Shown here: one piece after another, positions 17,001-24,657 of the stretch
Position numbering within the stretch: position 1 is the stretch's first letter
Layout: each line of letters begins with the position of its first letter
Made by a program: the position numbers and the translations under genes
Notes under the pieces: model-generated
Told to the model about the DNA's origin: nothing
Databases searched by the model: none
The model's input: the letters and a program-made list of their open reading frames with translations, nothing else
Source of the DNA: Rhodococcus sp. (in: high G+C Gram-positive bacteria)
Lineage (GTDB): Bacteria; Actinomycetota; Actinomycetes; Mycobacteriales; Mycobacteriaceae
DNA: 52,104 nt
Assembly: GCA_004211695.1 (NCBI GenBank)
Contig: SEEV01000004.1
Location: forward strand, 1-52,104
Direction: 5' to 3'

Positions 17001-18552
17001 GTAACAGTTCGCGGTACAAAACCTCCGGTCGCTGACGGCGAACCAGAATTTCGTCGGGAGGGCCCGACGGGGGCCGGACCTCGGGGACGAAGCGTCCGGC
17101 GGGCAGGCCGATCACATGCCGAGAATGGCGGCGACGGTACAGCCGGTGGGTGTAGTCGGCGACCTCGAACACACTGTCGTCGCGCGGCACCCGCTCCGAC
17201 TGGCCGAGCAGAAGCACACCGCCGGGAACGAGCGCGAACTGGCACAGCTGCAGTACGTGCTCCTGGAGGTGGGACTCGAAGTAGATGAGCGTGTTGCGCA
17301 ACGAGATCAGATGGATTCGCGGAAACGGCGGGTCGAACGCCACGTTGTGTCGCGCGAACACCATGGTCTCGCGGAGGGCAGGGACCACCACCCACTCGTC
17401 ACCCGCGCGTCGCAACCATCGCTTGCGGAGATTCTCCGGCACCGATTCGACTGCCGCTGTGGAGTAGCGGCCACGGCGCGCGACGTCGAGTACGCGTTCG
17501 TCGAGATCTGTGGCGAAAACCTTCATTCGGTCCGACAAGTCTTCGTCGCCGACACCGAGCGCCTCGGCGGCCAGCATGGCCACCGTGTACGCCTCCTCGC
17601 CGCTGGCGCACCCGGGCACCCAGGCTCGGAACTGGTCGCCCGACACTCCGTCGACCAGCGTGGACAGGTGTTCCGGCACGGCGTCCCAGACCGCGCTGTC
17701 ACGAAAGAAGGCGGTGACCGCCACGAGCAGGATCTGTCCGAGTGCGGTGGCCTCGTGCGGGTCGTGGACCAGCCGATCCACATAGTCTTCTGTAGTGGGA
17801 CAGTCGAGAATGCGTTGACGGCGGCCGATCTGCCGGTGCACCGTGGAACGCTTGTACCCGGAGAAGTCGATTCCCGTCGCGTTGCGCAGCGCGGACATGG
17901 CTGTGTCGAGCAGTGTCTCGGCATTCGCATCACCGGACAGGGAGGCGGAAACCGAGCCGGGTGACCCGGAGGCCAGAATGCGTTCGAGCGCCGACGGAAT
18001 CTGCGCGGCCGGCGACCGCAGATCGACGGATCCGGTGGCGAAGGCCGCCTGCGGCATCGCATCGAACGGCGCCGATTCCGCGTCTTGAACGACGACGACG
18101 CCGCCCGCCGCCTCGATGGCTTCGACACCGGCGGCGCCGTCGTTGCCGGTCCCGGACAGCACGACGCCGACCGCCTGATCGCCCCACGTGCGGGCCGCGG
18201 ACATCATCAACCGATCGATACTGGGCCACGGCCGGCGTTCGTTGTCGGGTGAGACGACGTCGAGATGTCCCGTCTGCACCAGAATGTCGGACCGCGGCGG
18301 CGCAACGAACACGACGTCGGCCTCGAGCTGGTCCCCGTCGACAGCCTCGACCACCCGCATCGGGCCGACCCGGTCGAGAATGTGTGCAAGCAGGCTCGGT
18401 TCGTCGGGTGACAGATGCTGAGCGACGACGAAGCACCATCCGCGGCCGACCGTGACGGCGCTCAGCAGCTTCGACAGCGCGTCGACCCCGCCGGCCGAGC
18501 TCCCGACCACGATGACTCGCAATCCATCCGCGGAAGCACTGTGACCAGTCAT
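14047..18552 (-). CDS. Giant CheB-CheR-PAS-GGDEF-EAL signalling protein
   Basis: 1501 residues, cytosolic, no membrane helices. In order: CheB methylesterase (about 10-195; GSSAGG, QHLSP, SGTGNDGAAG); CheR methyltransferase (about 205-475; SAM motif GCASGEEAYT); a linker; a long coiled coil (about 640-710, repeated EELQAS units); three PAS regions (about 715-810, 825-945, 955-1060); GGDEF (about 1075-1235), with intact GGDEF and an upstream RRHD inhibitory site; and EAL (about 1255-1498), with EALVRW, DDFGTGYSNL and QGFHVS. It could therefore both make and degrade cyclic di-GMP. CheB lacks a receiver domain. No chemotaxis receptor or kinase gene is nearby, so the substrate of CheB/CheR is open. 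A purine-rich GGAGGAGGGAGGG stretch precedes the ATG. Confidence 0.93.
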   Translation of the reverse strand: MTGHSASADGLRVIVVGSSAGGVDALSKLLSAVTVGRGWCFVVAQHLSPDEPSLLAHILDRVGPMRVVEAVDGDQLEADVVFVAPPRSDILVQTGHLDVVSPDNERRPWPSIDRLMMSAARTWGDQAVGVVLSGTGNDGAAGVEAIEAAGGVVVVQDAESAPFDAMPQAAFATGSVDLRSPAAQIPSALERILASGSPGSVSASLSGDANAETLLDTAMSALRNATGIDFSGYKRSTVHRQIGRRQRILDCPTTEDYVDRLVHDPHEATALGQILLVAVTAFFRDSAVWDAVPEHLSTLVDGVSGDQFRAWVPGCASGEEAYTVAMLAAEALGVGDEDLSDRMKVFATDLDERVLDVARRGRYSTAAVESVPENLRKRWLRRAGDEWVVVPALRETMVFARHNVAFDPPFPRIHLISLRNTLIYFESHLQEHVLQLCQFALVPGGVLLLGQSERVPRDDSVFEVADYTHRLYRRRHSRHVIGLPAGRFVPEVRPPSGPPDEILVRRQRPEVLYRELLRVLAPPSLVLDEHNAVAEVFGDVSPWCAVAEGTHTGDVVDLLRQPYRLPVHAMLAQLRHSSPDTVVREIRANGEDVVVTVKRLTSDRFSSVVSFRRLSESSVALPVSEGTPDSEVVRVTAELESTQLALQATVEDLSAANEELQAINEELQASSEELQASSEEMQASNEELEAANEELTTVNQELQSRGAELVRANTDLENIQGSLTSGLVLVDRQLRVSRFTPLAVRLFSLIPADVGRPLPAVPTTIPVPQLTGTLNSTIAANQSQIIELSDGTRDLLLQTQPYLGSASEVLGAIVVVIDVSEIAAMKRERERALENLESVTESIRELVWQRDLSGSLNLLTSRVEDLYGLDRQQVLADPSLLRTAIHPDDRERVASATAAADRRWQVEYRIVRPDGTVRWVEESAKFIEADGTTPGYLIGSASDVTDRHQLQAAAAERAAVLDGLLATQVAGILVLDGDDRILQASANFAELVGYAPASLVGTPMSVLLETDTAEVVPRLDGPRDEVDVRRIVAADGTPRPVTLELLAVRAVSGLDDGPRHVAVVHDITHLRELSAELAVHEQFDTQTGLLTRTYFRSRTQRALDSDVGGLALLWVDLDGFKEVNDRLGHRVGDVVLTTIASRLQSVARRHDIIGRLGGDEFAILVTRVQDLDELDDFARRILSVIREPVPIGDSLAYVSASVGIALCPQDGRDAEELLHNADTAMYSAKQQGRDRHAYFTQDMNGIADERAEMRHQLAVAVRNKDFELHYQPAIHIETGEVGLVEALVRWRRGGELIAAGTFIDVAEDTGQLRALGRIVLDCLDADMTTMQQALGEQQPKVAVNLSGTELRERDIVDWLLSWNPAGGFDKLVAEVTESVFLVPGGRSFDTLDVLRRLGATISIDDFGTGYSNLELLDRLRPGIIKIDSSLLDRSVVDTRAAKILQAAIHLAHALDATVVVEGVEDETMWEHVKVLDADLAQGFHVSAPMPLDALLEWIRAR

Positions 18553-18626
18553 TATCCGCGCCCTCCCTCCTCCGAGAGTGCGCTGAGGGCGTGCAGCATC
18601 GCCGCTCCGCGACCGATCGTCATGAC

Positions 18627-18642
18627 ATACGTTAACGCGTAT
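18627..18642. promoter_or_regulatory. Inverted repeat upstream of the giant CheB-CheR-GGDEF-EAL gene
   Basis: ATACG-TTAACG-CGTAT has 5-base arms around a 6-base centre, and contains the 8-base palindrome CGTTAACG. It is in the 131-base gap upstream of the giant signalling gene and downstream of the small PAS gene. It may be a binding site for an unknown regulator; no matching second copy was noticed in the window. Confidence 0.3.
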
Positions 18643-18684
18643 TCGTCCGAACGGCGGTCGAGTCGTGACAGTCGGCGGGGTGCG

Positions 18685-19119
18685 TCAGAAGCCCGGCGCG
18701 CGGCCACCGTTCCACAGTTGCTCGGTGACGTCGTGGAAGCAGACGAGGGTCACCGGATCGTCCTGCCGGCGCAGGATCGGCCGGCTGATGAGTGCGCGCA
18801 CTCGGGATCCGTCCTCATGGGTGAGGTCGACGGGCGTGGTCGCGCTCTCGCGGAGGTGTTCCACGGCGTCCGCACCCGTTGTCGCTTCGCCCAGATCGAG
18901 GAGTTCGGAGACCGGGCGTCCGCGCAGGGTATCGACGGGATGGCCCAGCATCGCCTCGAAAGCGCTGTTTGCGTGGACGACGGTGCCGTCCTTCTCGACC
19001 GCCAGCACGGGAACCGGGAGGCGCTCGAGCAGGACGAGGGCAGGTAGCTGCTCGAGGTAGCCCAACGGGGTCCCCGGGGTCGGGCGGCGTCTCTCCTCGT
19101 GCTCTGCCTGTGTGCTCAC
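18685..19119 (-). CDS. Small single-PAS-domain protein
   Basis: 144 residues. One PAS domain covers about residues 30-135 (LPVPVLAVEKDGTVVHAN at the start, then FEAMLGHPVDTLRG and the end strand LVCFHDVTEQ). There is no output domain or membrane helix. It is encoded on the same strand 131 bases upstream of the large multi-PAS protein, and its PAS resembles those found there, so it may act as a free sensory partner. The ligand is unknown. Confidence 0.8.
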   Translation of the reverse strand: MSTQAEHEERRRPTPGTPLGYLEQLPALVLLERLPVPVLAVEKDGTVVHANSAFEAMLGHPVDTLRGRPVSELLDLGEATTGADAVEHLRESATTPVDLTHEDGSRVRALISRPILRRQDDPVTLVCFHDVTEQLWNGGRAPGF

Positions 19120-19337
19120 ACTCCTATACTCTCACTGATCGAGACCGATCGTTCCGTTGTCGTCGCAAAATGGCGATTCAACAGGCGGTGGACTGCACCG
19201 CCGACCCCGTGGGTCGAAGCATGCGAGCGAGCTCTCCGGACAGCCTCCCCCTTGCGAAAATCCGTTGCCCGACGCCACCGGTGTCCGTATTGTCACGTGG
19301 CTTTGCCAACCCGTCGACAGAAGGAGTTCATCTCGTC

Positions 19338-19826
19338 ATGGATCCCGTCACCGAACGCGACATCAGGTCGTCGTTCATCAACTGCTCCCAAGGCGACGCC
19401 AAGCGCCTACCCGTCCCTCGCGACCTGGACGACAGACCGTGGGACGACCTCGACTTCCTCGGCTGGAGTGACCCGTCGTTTCCGGGCCGCTGCTATGTGG
19501 TCGTACCGCGGGAGGGCCGACTCGTCGGTGTTGCGCTGCGCTACGAAACCGGCGGATACCGCCGTGCGCAGATGTGCACGATCTGCATGACTACGCATGC
19601 CAGTGGCGGAGTATCGCTCATGACCGCTCGTAAGTCGGGTGAATCCGGTCGCCGAGGAAACTCGATCGGCACCTACATATGCGAAGACCTCGCGTGCTCG
19701 CTGTACGCGCGGCGGAAGAAATCGCCCGCACTTGGTAGGCAATACCGCGAGGATCTCGAACCCGAAGAGCGGATCGGCCGGGTCCGCGACAACCTCGAGG
19801 CCTTCATCACGAGGGTCTACGGCTGA
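19338..19826 (+). CDS. FBP-type treble-clef zinc-finger protein (EF-G-binding family)
   Basis: 162 residues from ATG 19338, preceded by AGAAGGAG. The core has two Cys pairs, CTIC and CEDLAC, with basic residues around YARRKK; this is the pattern of the C-terminal treble-clef zinc finger of FBP/FusB proteins, which bind elongation factor G. In actinobacteria such genes encode FBP-domain proteins of unknown physiology, so a role at the ribosome, including possible effects on fusidic acid response, is inferred only. It stands alone, divergent from the PAS gene and convergent with the AbrB-type gene. A possible -10, TATACT, lies at 19125-19130, far upstream. Confidence 0.75.
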   Translation: MDPVTERDIRSSFINCSQGDAKRLPVPRDLDDRPWDDLDFLGWSDPSFPGRCYVVVPREGRLVGVALRYETGGYRRAQMCTICMTTHASGGVSLMTARKSGESGRRGNSIGTYICEDLACSLYARRKKSPALGRQYREDLEPEERIGRVRDNLEAFITRVYG

Positions 19827-19873
19827 CTGTGACGGACCGCCCCGTCCGGAGAGGATCCCGCGCTACGCGGTCG

Positions 19874-21004
19874 TCAGGTCACACCGGTCCGGCGCCGTCG
19901 AGAACTGAAGTGGGCAAACGCCTTCGCCATGATCGGGGTGGTGACGAGCATGATCACCAGGCGCAGCACCTGAGCGGCTGCGACGAACGTGACGTTCGAC
20001 GACGTGGATGCCGACACCGCCAGCACCGCCGCCAGGCCGCCGGGAGTGGTGGCGAGGTACGCCTCGAGGAGGCTCGCGCCGGTGAGGTGGGCGAGTAGGA
20101 CGCCCAGTCCCGCGCACGCCGCCCCGACCAGCAGGGTGAGCGCCGCTGCGTAGGGAAGGATTCTCCCGATCGCCCGCAGACTCGCCCGGTCGAAGGCCAG
20201 GCCGGCTTGCCAGCCGATGAGAATCAGTGCGGCGGTCATCAGCATCGGCGGGACCGTGATCGCGTCGCTCCACCCGCCGAGTTCGAATCCCGCACTCACG
20301 GCCAGCGGTCCCAGAGTGGCGGGCGCGGGAAGCCGCACGAGTGACGCCACGGCCGTTCCGGCCACGATGAACACGGCCAGGAATGCCAGTGCGACATACC
20401 ATTCGGATCCGCCGCTGTCGGTGTCGGCGACGGTCTCGGCGCCGGTGTTCGCGCGGAAACCGAACGTCACGATCATCGGCATCGTCAGCACGACGAGCGC
20501 CACGCGCAGGTACTGCACCACCGCGACGACTCGGTCGTCCCCGCCGAGTTCGCGCGCCATCGCGACGAGTCCGGTGGCGCCGCCCGCGGTCATGGACAGG
20601 GATCCGGTGACCGCGTCGACGTCACGATGCAACGCAAGAAGCGCGCCGGCCGCCACGCTGATCGCCAGCGTCGCGGCGGCGATCGAGACCACCGGCACCC
20701 ACAGTGAACCCAGAGCGGCGATCGTCTCCCGGTGCACCATCAGTCCGACCGCGCTGGCCAGCACGCCTTGTGCGAGCTTTCCCAGCGGGCGCGGCACGCG
20801 GGACGGTCCTTGCCCGGTGACGGCGAGCGTCGCCGCGACGATCAGAGCGGAGAAGAGGCCCGCCGCCGTCAGTCCGGCGCTCTCGCCGAGGGCCCATCCT
20901 CCGAGGGAGAGCAGGATCAGTGCCGTCCAGCGCAGTCCGCGTCGACGCAGTCCGGCGGTGCGGGTCGTGGTCGCGGACCGGTCGGACGAGCGCAGATCGT
21001 TCAC
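19874..21004 (-). CDS. AbrB family membrane protein (YP-type putative transporter)
   Basis: 376 residues from GTG (complement of 21002-21004), which begins VNDLRSSDR just ahead of the first membrane segment. About ten hydrophobic helices form two repeats. LLEAYLATTPGGLAAV in the second half and the related MTAGGATGLVAMA in the first match the paired repeats of the AbrB/ammonia monooxygenase-associated membrane family (not the AbrB DNA-binding protein). The substrate is unknown for this family. It is divergent from a GntR regulator with a palindromic operator between them, so its expression is probably controlled by that regulator. Confidence 0.8.
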   Translation of the reverse strand: MNDLRSSDRSATTTRTAGLRRRGLRWTALILLSLGGWALGESAGLTAAGLFSALIVAATLAVTGQGPSRVPRPLGKLAQGVLASAVGLMVHRETIAALGSLWVPVVSIAAATLAISVAAGALLALHRDVDAVTGSLSMTAGGATGLVAMARELGGDDRVVAVVQYLRVALVVLTMPMIVTFGFRANTGAETVADTDSGGSEWYVALAFLAVFIVAGTAVASLVRLPAPATLGPLAVSAGFELGGWSDAITVPPMLMTAALILIGWQAGLAFDRASLRAIGRILPYAAALTLLVGAACAGLGVLLAHLTGASLLEAYLATTPGGLAAVLAVSASTSSNVTFVAAAQVLRLVIMLVTTPIMAKAFAHFSSRRRRTGVT

Positions 21005-21052
21005 GGGCAGACGCCTTCCCCGGGTCGACGCCCTGGCTCGATGGTGTACTTG

Positions 21053-21091
21053 AAGGTATACCTTAACAGATACCTTTACGGACGTTAGAAT
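21053..21091 (+). promoter_or_regulatory. Promoter-operator for the leaderless GntR gene and divergent AbrB-type gene
   Basis: TTAACA (21063-21068) and TAGAAT (21086-21091) are spaced by 17 bases, a good sigma-70-type promoter. Transcription starting about 7 bases after the -10 would begin at the GntR ATG (21098), giving a leaderless message. The palindrome AAGGTATACCTT (21053-21064) overlaps the -35 box. Its right half is repeated in the same direction as ATACCTTTAC (21070-21079), 12 bases after ATACCTTAAC (21058-21067), so the regulator could repress its own gene and also the divergent gene. Confidence 0.65.
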
Positions 21092-21097
21092 GTATGC

Positions 21098-21796
21098 ATG
21101 GCGGCTGGGAACAAGGGTGAGCAGGTGTACGAACAGCTCAGACAGGACATTCTGAACGGGGTTCTGTCGCCCGGGCAGTCGCTGAGTGCCATCGACGTGG
21201 GCGCGCGGTTCTCGGCGTCCCGTACCCCGGTCCGGCAGGCTTTCCTGCGGCTCGAGGGGGAGGGGCTGGTCTCGCTCATCGATCGGCAGGGAGCGCGGGT
21301 CTCGCCGATTTCGATCAAGAGTGTGCGCGATCTGTTCGAGCTGCGCATCCTGCTCGAGTCGGCGGCCACGCGGATGGTCGCGGAAGCTGTCGCGCAGGAT
21401 GCTGCGGCGAGGCAGCAGTTCGACGACGTCGCGGCCGAGCTCGAGAAGATCGCCGAGGAACCTCCGTCCGATGCTCGCCGCGACCGGTTCTACGAACTCG
21501 CGGAACGCTACGACCAGGCCGTGATTGCGCACACCCGGAACGCGCAGTTGGCCCGCTCCATCGCCGATCTGCGGCCCCATACCGAGCGGCTGCGCAACAT
21601 CGCCCACTCCCAGCCCGACCGCATGGATGTCTCGTTGTCCGAGCACCTGTCGGTATGCCGTGCGATCCTCGCCGGCGACGGAGCCGCAGCTGCCGCGGCC
21701 TGCACCCGACATCTGAGCCAGACGCAGAAGACGATCCTCGACGCCGTCGTCAACCCGCAGGGATCGGCCATCGCCATCGACCTGGTCACCGCGTAG
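21098..21796 (+). CDS. GntR family regulator, FadR/FCD subfamily
   Basis: 232 residues. The N-terminal winged helix (about 8-75) has SRTPVRQAFLRLEGEGLV, the standard GntR recognition helix. The helical C-terminal FCD domain (about 85-220) begins VRDLFELRILLESAA and should bind a small acid or metal. It probably represses itself and the divergent AbrB-type transporter through AAGGTATACCTT. The effector is unknown. It converges on the TctA-type gene with 9 bases between stops. Confidence 0.88.
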   Translation: MAAGNKGEQVYEQLRQDILNGVLSPGQSLSAIDVGARFSASRTPVRQAFLRLEGEGLVSLIDRQGARVSPISIKSVRDLFELRILLESAATRMVAEAVAQDAAARQQFDDVAAELEKIAEEPPSDARRDRFYELAERYDQAVIAHTRNAQLARSIADLRPHTERLRNIAHSQPDRMDVSLSEHLSVCRAILAGDGAAAAAACTRHLSQTQKTILDAVVNPQGSAIAIDLVTA

Positions 21797-21805
21797 TCAG
21801 CAGGG

Positions 21806-23185
21806 TCAGAGTGCGAGGATGGCGGGAACGCTGAGGACCGCGACGTAGTACCCCATGAACAGGACTCCGGCGTGGATCTTGAACGCCCTCGACAGCAGGC
21901 CGCCGACGAGTCCGACGGTGAGGGTGACGGCGAGTCCGAGGATGCCGCCCTCCCAGATGCTGATGACGACCACCAAGCCGGTGAACGTGGCGATGATCGC
22001 CTCGTGGCTGACGTGCCGGACGACCAGTGTGGCGGCGCGGTGGGCGAAGTTCATCGCGAACGGGTAGGCGATGATCGCGGCGATCACCACTGCGCCGAGA
22101 CCGTAGAGCAGGAACTCCCAGTTGGTCAGCGCCGTGGACAGGTTGCGAATCTGCCCGGTGCCGTCGTCGGTGGTGAAGACCGGCGGTGCGTTGAACAGGG
22201 GAGCGGCGGGCCCGGCGGCAACGGGACTCAGCGGCAGGCCGAACGCGATGAGCGGAATGAGCGCTTCGGCGATGTACGTCGACTCGGTGGTTCCGTTGCG
22301 GGCGGCGATCACCGAGGTCAACCGGTGATAGCCCTGCTTGACCCGGGAGCCGACGACCTCGCCCATGAGCACCGTCATCGCGACCGGGCTGAAGACGAAT
22401 GTGGCGCTCGAAACGGTGGCGGTGGCCGCGACCTGCGCCGTCTGCTTGCCGTCGAGCATCCGGAACGGGTTCGGGAAGTAGCCTTTCCATCCCTTGATCT
22501 CGGGCGCGAGCCACACCGTCGCCGGTTCCTTGCGGGCCATGCCGGTTCGCCCGGGCGCACCCAGCACGAGGAACAGGTCCGCGATGAGCGGGCCGACGGC
22601 GATGCCGAGGAAGTAGCTGATGTTCAGGGAGACGTCGTAGCTCTTCGTCAGCGACTTCAGCGCCAGGATGAGGACGACGAACGGCACGAGCGCGGCCACC
22701 CCGGACCACTTGCCGGGTGAGGTGTAGGCGATGGCGACCGCGGCGACGAGGAACAGCCACGGCGCCACCGACTGCACGGTGTCCGCGACGGGTGCGAGCA
22801 GCGTCGCGAACAGGACCGCCATGGGGACGGCGATGAACGCGGAGATGATGGCACCGGAGATCGCCTTGCGCAGCGCAATGTGCGGAACCCCGAGGCTGCG
22901 CAGCAGACGCGCCTCACGCATCAGCGGCACGGCCATCGTGTCGCCGGGGATGCCGAGCAGCGTGGTGGGCACCGCGTGGGTCATGTGCTTGGCGACGGCC
23001 CCGGCGAGGAAGAACGTGAACACCGCCGCTGGCGGGGCGCCGAGCAGGATGACCAGCAGGGTCAGCGGTGCGATGGTGGCCGTTTCGTCGGTCCCGGACA
23101 CCAGCCCGATGAGGGAGAACACGACGGCGCCGATGATGCCGAGCGCGATCGCGACGAGGACGTCGTTGGTGAACAGCACGCTCAT
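21806..23185 (-). CDS. TctA family tripartite tricarboxylate-type transporter permease
   Basis: 459 residues from ATG (complement of 23183-23185), which overlaps the previous stop (ATGA). It has about eleven to twelve hydrophobic helices. The conserved TctA motif LLGIPGDTMAVP and a second-half GLPLSPVAAGPAAPL are present. TctA proteins are the large permease of binding-protein-dependent carriers for citrate-like acids. Here it is the last gene after HMG-CoA reductase, HMG-CoA lyase and a small membrane protein, so mevalonate is the likely cargo (inference). No TctC-type extracytoplasmic binding protein is encoded in this window. Confidence 0.85.
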   Translation of the reverse strand: MSVLFTNDVLVAIALGIIGAVVFSLIGLVSGTDETATIAPLTLLVILLGAPPAAVFTFFLAGAVAKHMTHAVPTTLLGIPGDTMAVPLMREARLLRSLGVPHIALRKAISGAIISAFIAVPMAVLFATLLAPVADTVQSVAPWLFLVAAVAIAYTSPGKWSGVAALVPFVVLILALKSLTKSYDVSLNISYFLGIAVGPLIADLFLVLGAPGRTGMARKEPATVWLAPEIKGWKGYFPNPFRMLDGKQTAQVAATATVSSATFVFSPVAMTVLMGEVVGSRVKQGYHRLTSVIAARNGTTESTYIAEALIPLIAFGLPLSPVAAGPAAPLFNAPPVFTTDDGTGQIRNLSTALTNWEFLLYGLGAVVIAAIIAYPFAMNFAHRAATLVVRHVSHEAIIATFTGLVVVISIWEGGILGLAVTLTVGLVGGLLSRAFKIHAGVLFMGYYVAVLSVPAILAL

Positions 23186-23661
23186 GATCGGCCCCCGGTC
23201 TCGGGTGTGTTCGTCTCCGCCTCGACGAATCGGTCGTAGAGGTCGAGATCCTTCAACTCTCGGACCGTCTGGGCGGGAAGGTCGGTGACCGATCCCAGCC
23301 CCTGACGCTCTTCCTGCAGTACCCGGATGACGTCGCCGACGGTGTCGCCCTCGGACGAGTCGACGGCGATGTTCCGTTTGGGCCGGAACAGCTTCCCGCT
23401 GACGACGCCGGCGACGAGGCAGGCGGCGATCCCGACCAGAAGCGCATATGCCTCCGCCAGAGACGAATCCGTGACGAATGAGTTGAAGAACGCGGTGGCG
23501 CCGAGAAGTGCGCAGACGCTCACGACGATGCCGATGACGACGGAGAGCGCGAGATCTCGACCGACCACGGTGTCGCCCCACACCTCGAGGTAGCGAGGCC
23601 GAGGCGTCTGGTCTTCGGTGGGTGGGGGAGCCTGGGGTGCCGGCTGGCTTTCGATGGACAT
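23182..23661 (-). CDS. Small membrane protein, possible TctB-like subunit
   Basis: 159 residues. After a proline-rich N-terminus there are two clear hydrophobic helices (about 37-62 and 72-92), and then a charged cytosolic tail with ELKDLDLYDRFVEAE. It overlaps the TctA gene by 4 bases and follows HMG-CoA lyase by 32 bases. The position is that of TctB, the small membrane subunit, but TctB usually has four or more helices. It may be a reduced or unrelated partner. No motif identifies it on its own. Confidence 0.6.
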   Translation of the reverse strand: MSIESQPAPQAPPPTEDQTPRPRYLEVWGDTVVGRDLALSVVIGIVVSVCALLGATAFFNSFVTDSSLAEAYALLVGIAACLVAGVVSGKLFRPKRNIAVDSSEGDTVGDVIRVLQEERQGLGSVTDLPAQTVRELKDLDLYDRFVEAETNTPETGGRS

Positions 23662-23693
23662 CGTCTGTACTTCCGTGTGAGGGGTGTCGTGAT

Positions 23694-24656
23694 CTAGGTG
23701 CGGGCGGCGATCAGCGCCGTCGCCACGCGCGACGGGCTGGGATGGCCGGTGTGCCCGGCCATCCAGCGGGAGGTGTCGGTCAGGGCGCCGAGGTCGATGC
23801 CCGTGTGGATACCGAGGCCGTGCAGCATCCACACCAGGTCCTCGGTGGCGAGATTCCCGGTCGCGCCCTTCGCGTAGGGGCACCGGCCGAGACCTCCGGC
23901 GGCCGTGTCGAACTCGGTGACACCGGCCGTGAGTGCGGCGTAGACGTTGGCGAGCGCCTGACCGTAGGTGTCGTGGAAATGTCCCGCGATCGAGCCGATC
24001 GGAACTCCCGCGGCCTGCACGGCGTCGAGCACTGCGCGGATGTGGCCGGGGGTGGCGACGCCGATGGTGTCGCCGAGTGAGATCGACGAGCATCCCATGC
24101 CGGTCAGTTCGGCCGTGATGTCCGCGACCCGGCGGGGATCGACCCACCCCTCCCACGGATCACCGAAGCACATCGAGATGTAGCCGCGGGTGCCGATACC
24201 GGCCGCCCGGGCACCCTCGACCACCGGCCGGGCGTTGTCGAGAGCCCCGGAGACGGTGGTGTTCAGGTTCTTCCGGGCAAACGTCTCGGTGGCGCTGACG
24301 AAGACGGCCACCTCCCGCGCCCCCGCGGTGAGCGCTCGCTCCAGTCCCCGCTGGTTGGGAGTCAGCACGACCTGCCGGACGGACCCGGGGAGGTCGAGTT
24401 CGGCCAGGAGTGCGTCGGCGTCGGCGAGTTGCGGAATCCATTTCGGGGAGACGAAACTCGTCACCTCGAGTGAGCGGACCCCGGCGGCGACGAGCCGGCG
24501 GCAGAACTCCGCCTTGACCGCGGTGGGCACGACGGTCGACTCGGCCTGGAGCCCGTCGCGCGGCCCGACTTCGTAGACGCGAACCGCGGTGGGCAGTGAC
24601 GAGTCGGCGAACTCGTGGGGCGCCGGACGCCACACCGGTTCGACAGGGGTGGTCAT
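23694..24656 (-). CDS. mvaB: Hydroxymethylglutaryl-CoA lyase
   Basis: 320 residues. The TIM-barrel HMGL-like domain starts YEVGPRDGLQAE and contains SLGDTIG, HFHDTYG (metal-binding histidines) and GLGRCPYAKGATGN, the HMG-CoA lyase signature, with catalytic Cys at residue 259. The reaction is HMG-CoA to acetyl-CoA plus acetoacetate. The signature separates it from homocitrate and isopropylmalate synthases. It starts 1 base after the HMG-CoA reductase stop, the same pairing as mvaA-mvaB of Pseudomonas mevalonii, which points to mevalonate breakdown rather than only leucine breakdown. Confidence 0.9.
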   Translation of the reverse strand: MTTPVEPVWRPAPHEFADSSLPTAVRVYEVGPRDGLQAESTVVPTAVKAEFCRRLVAAGVRSLEVTSFVSPKWIPQLADADALLAELDLPGSVRQVVLTPNQRGLERALTAGAREVAVFVSATETFARKNLNTTVSGALDNARPVVEGARAAGIGTRGYISMCFGDPWEGWVDPRRVADITAELTGMGCSSISLGDTIGVATPGHIRAVLDAVQAAGVPIGSIAGHFHDTYGQALANVYAALTAGVTEFDTAAGGLGRCPYAKGATGNLATEDLVWMLHGLGIHTGIDLGALTDTSRWMAGHTGHPSPSRVATALIAART

Positions 24657-24657
24657 G

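Noticed and set aside
19120-19337. Short frames in the gap before the FBP-type gene
   Set aside because: No start with a ribosome-binding sequence and no domain; the gap is treated as regulatory, with only a weak TATACT box.
19827-19873. Possible terminator hairpin (GACGG-N6-CCGTC) between convergent genes
   Set aside because: The stem is only 5 bases and no U-run follows; common by chance in GC-rich DNA.
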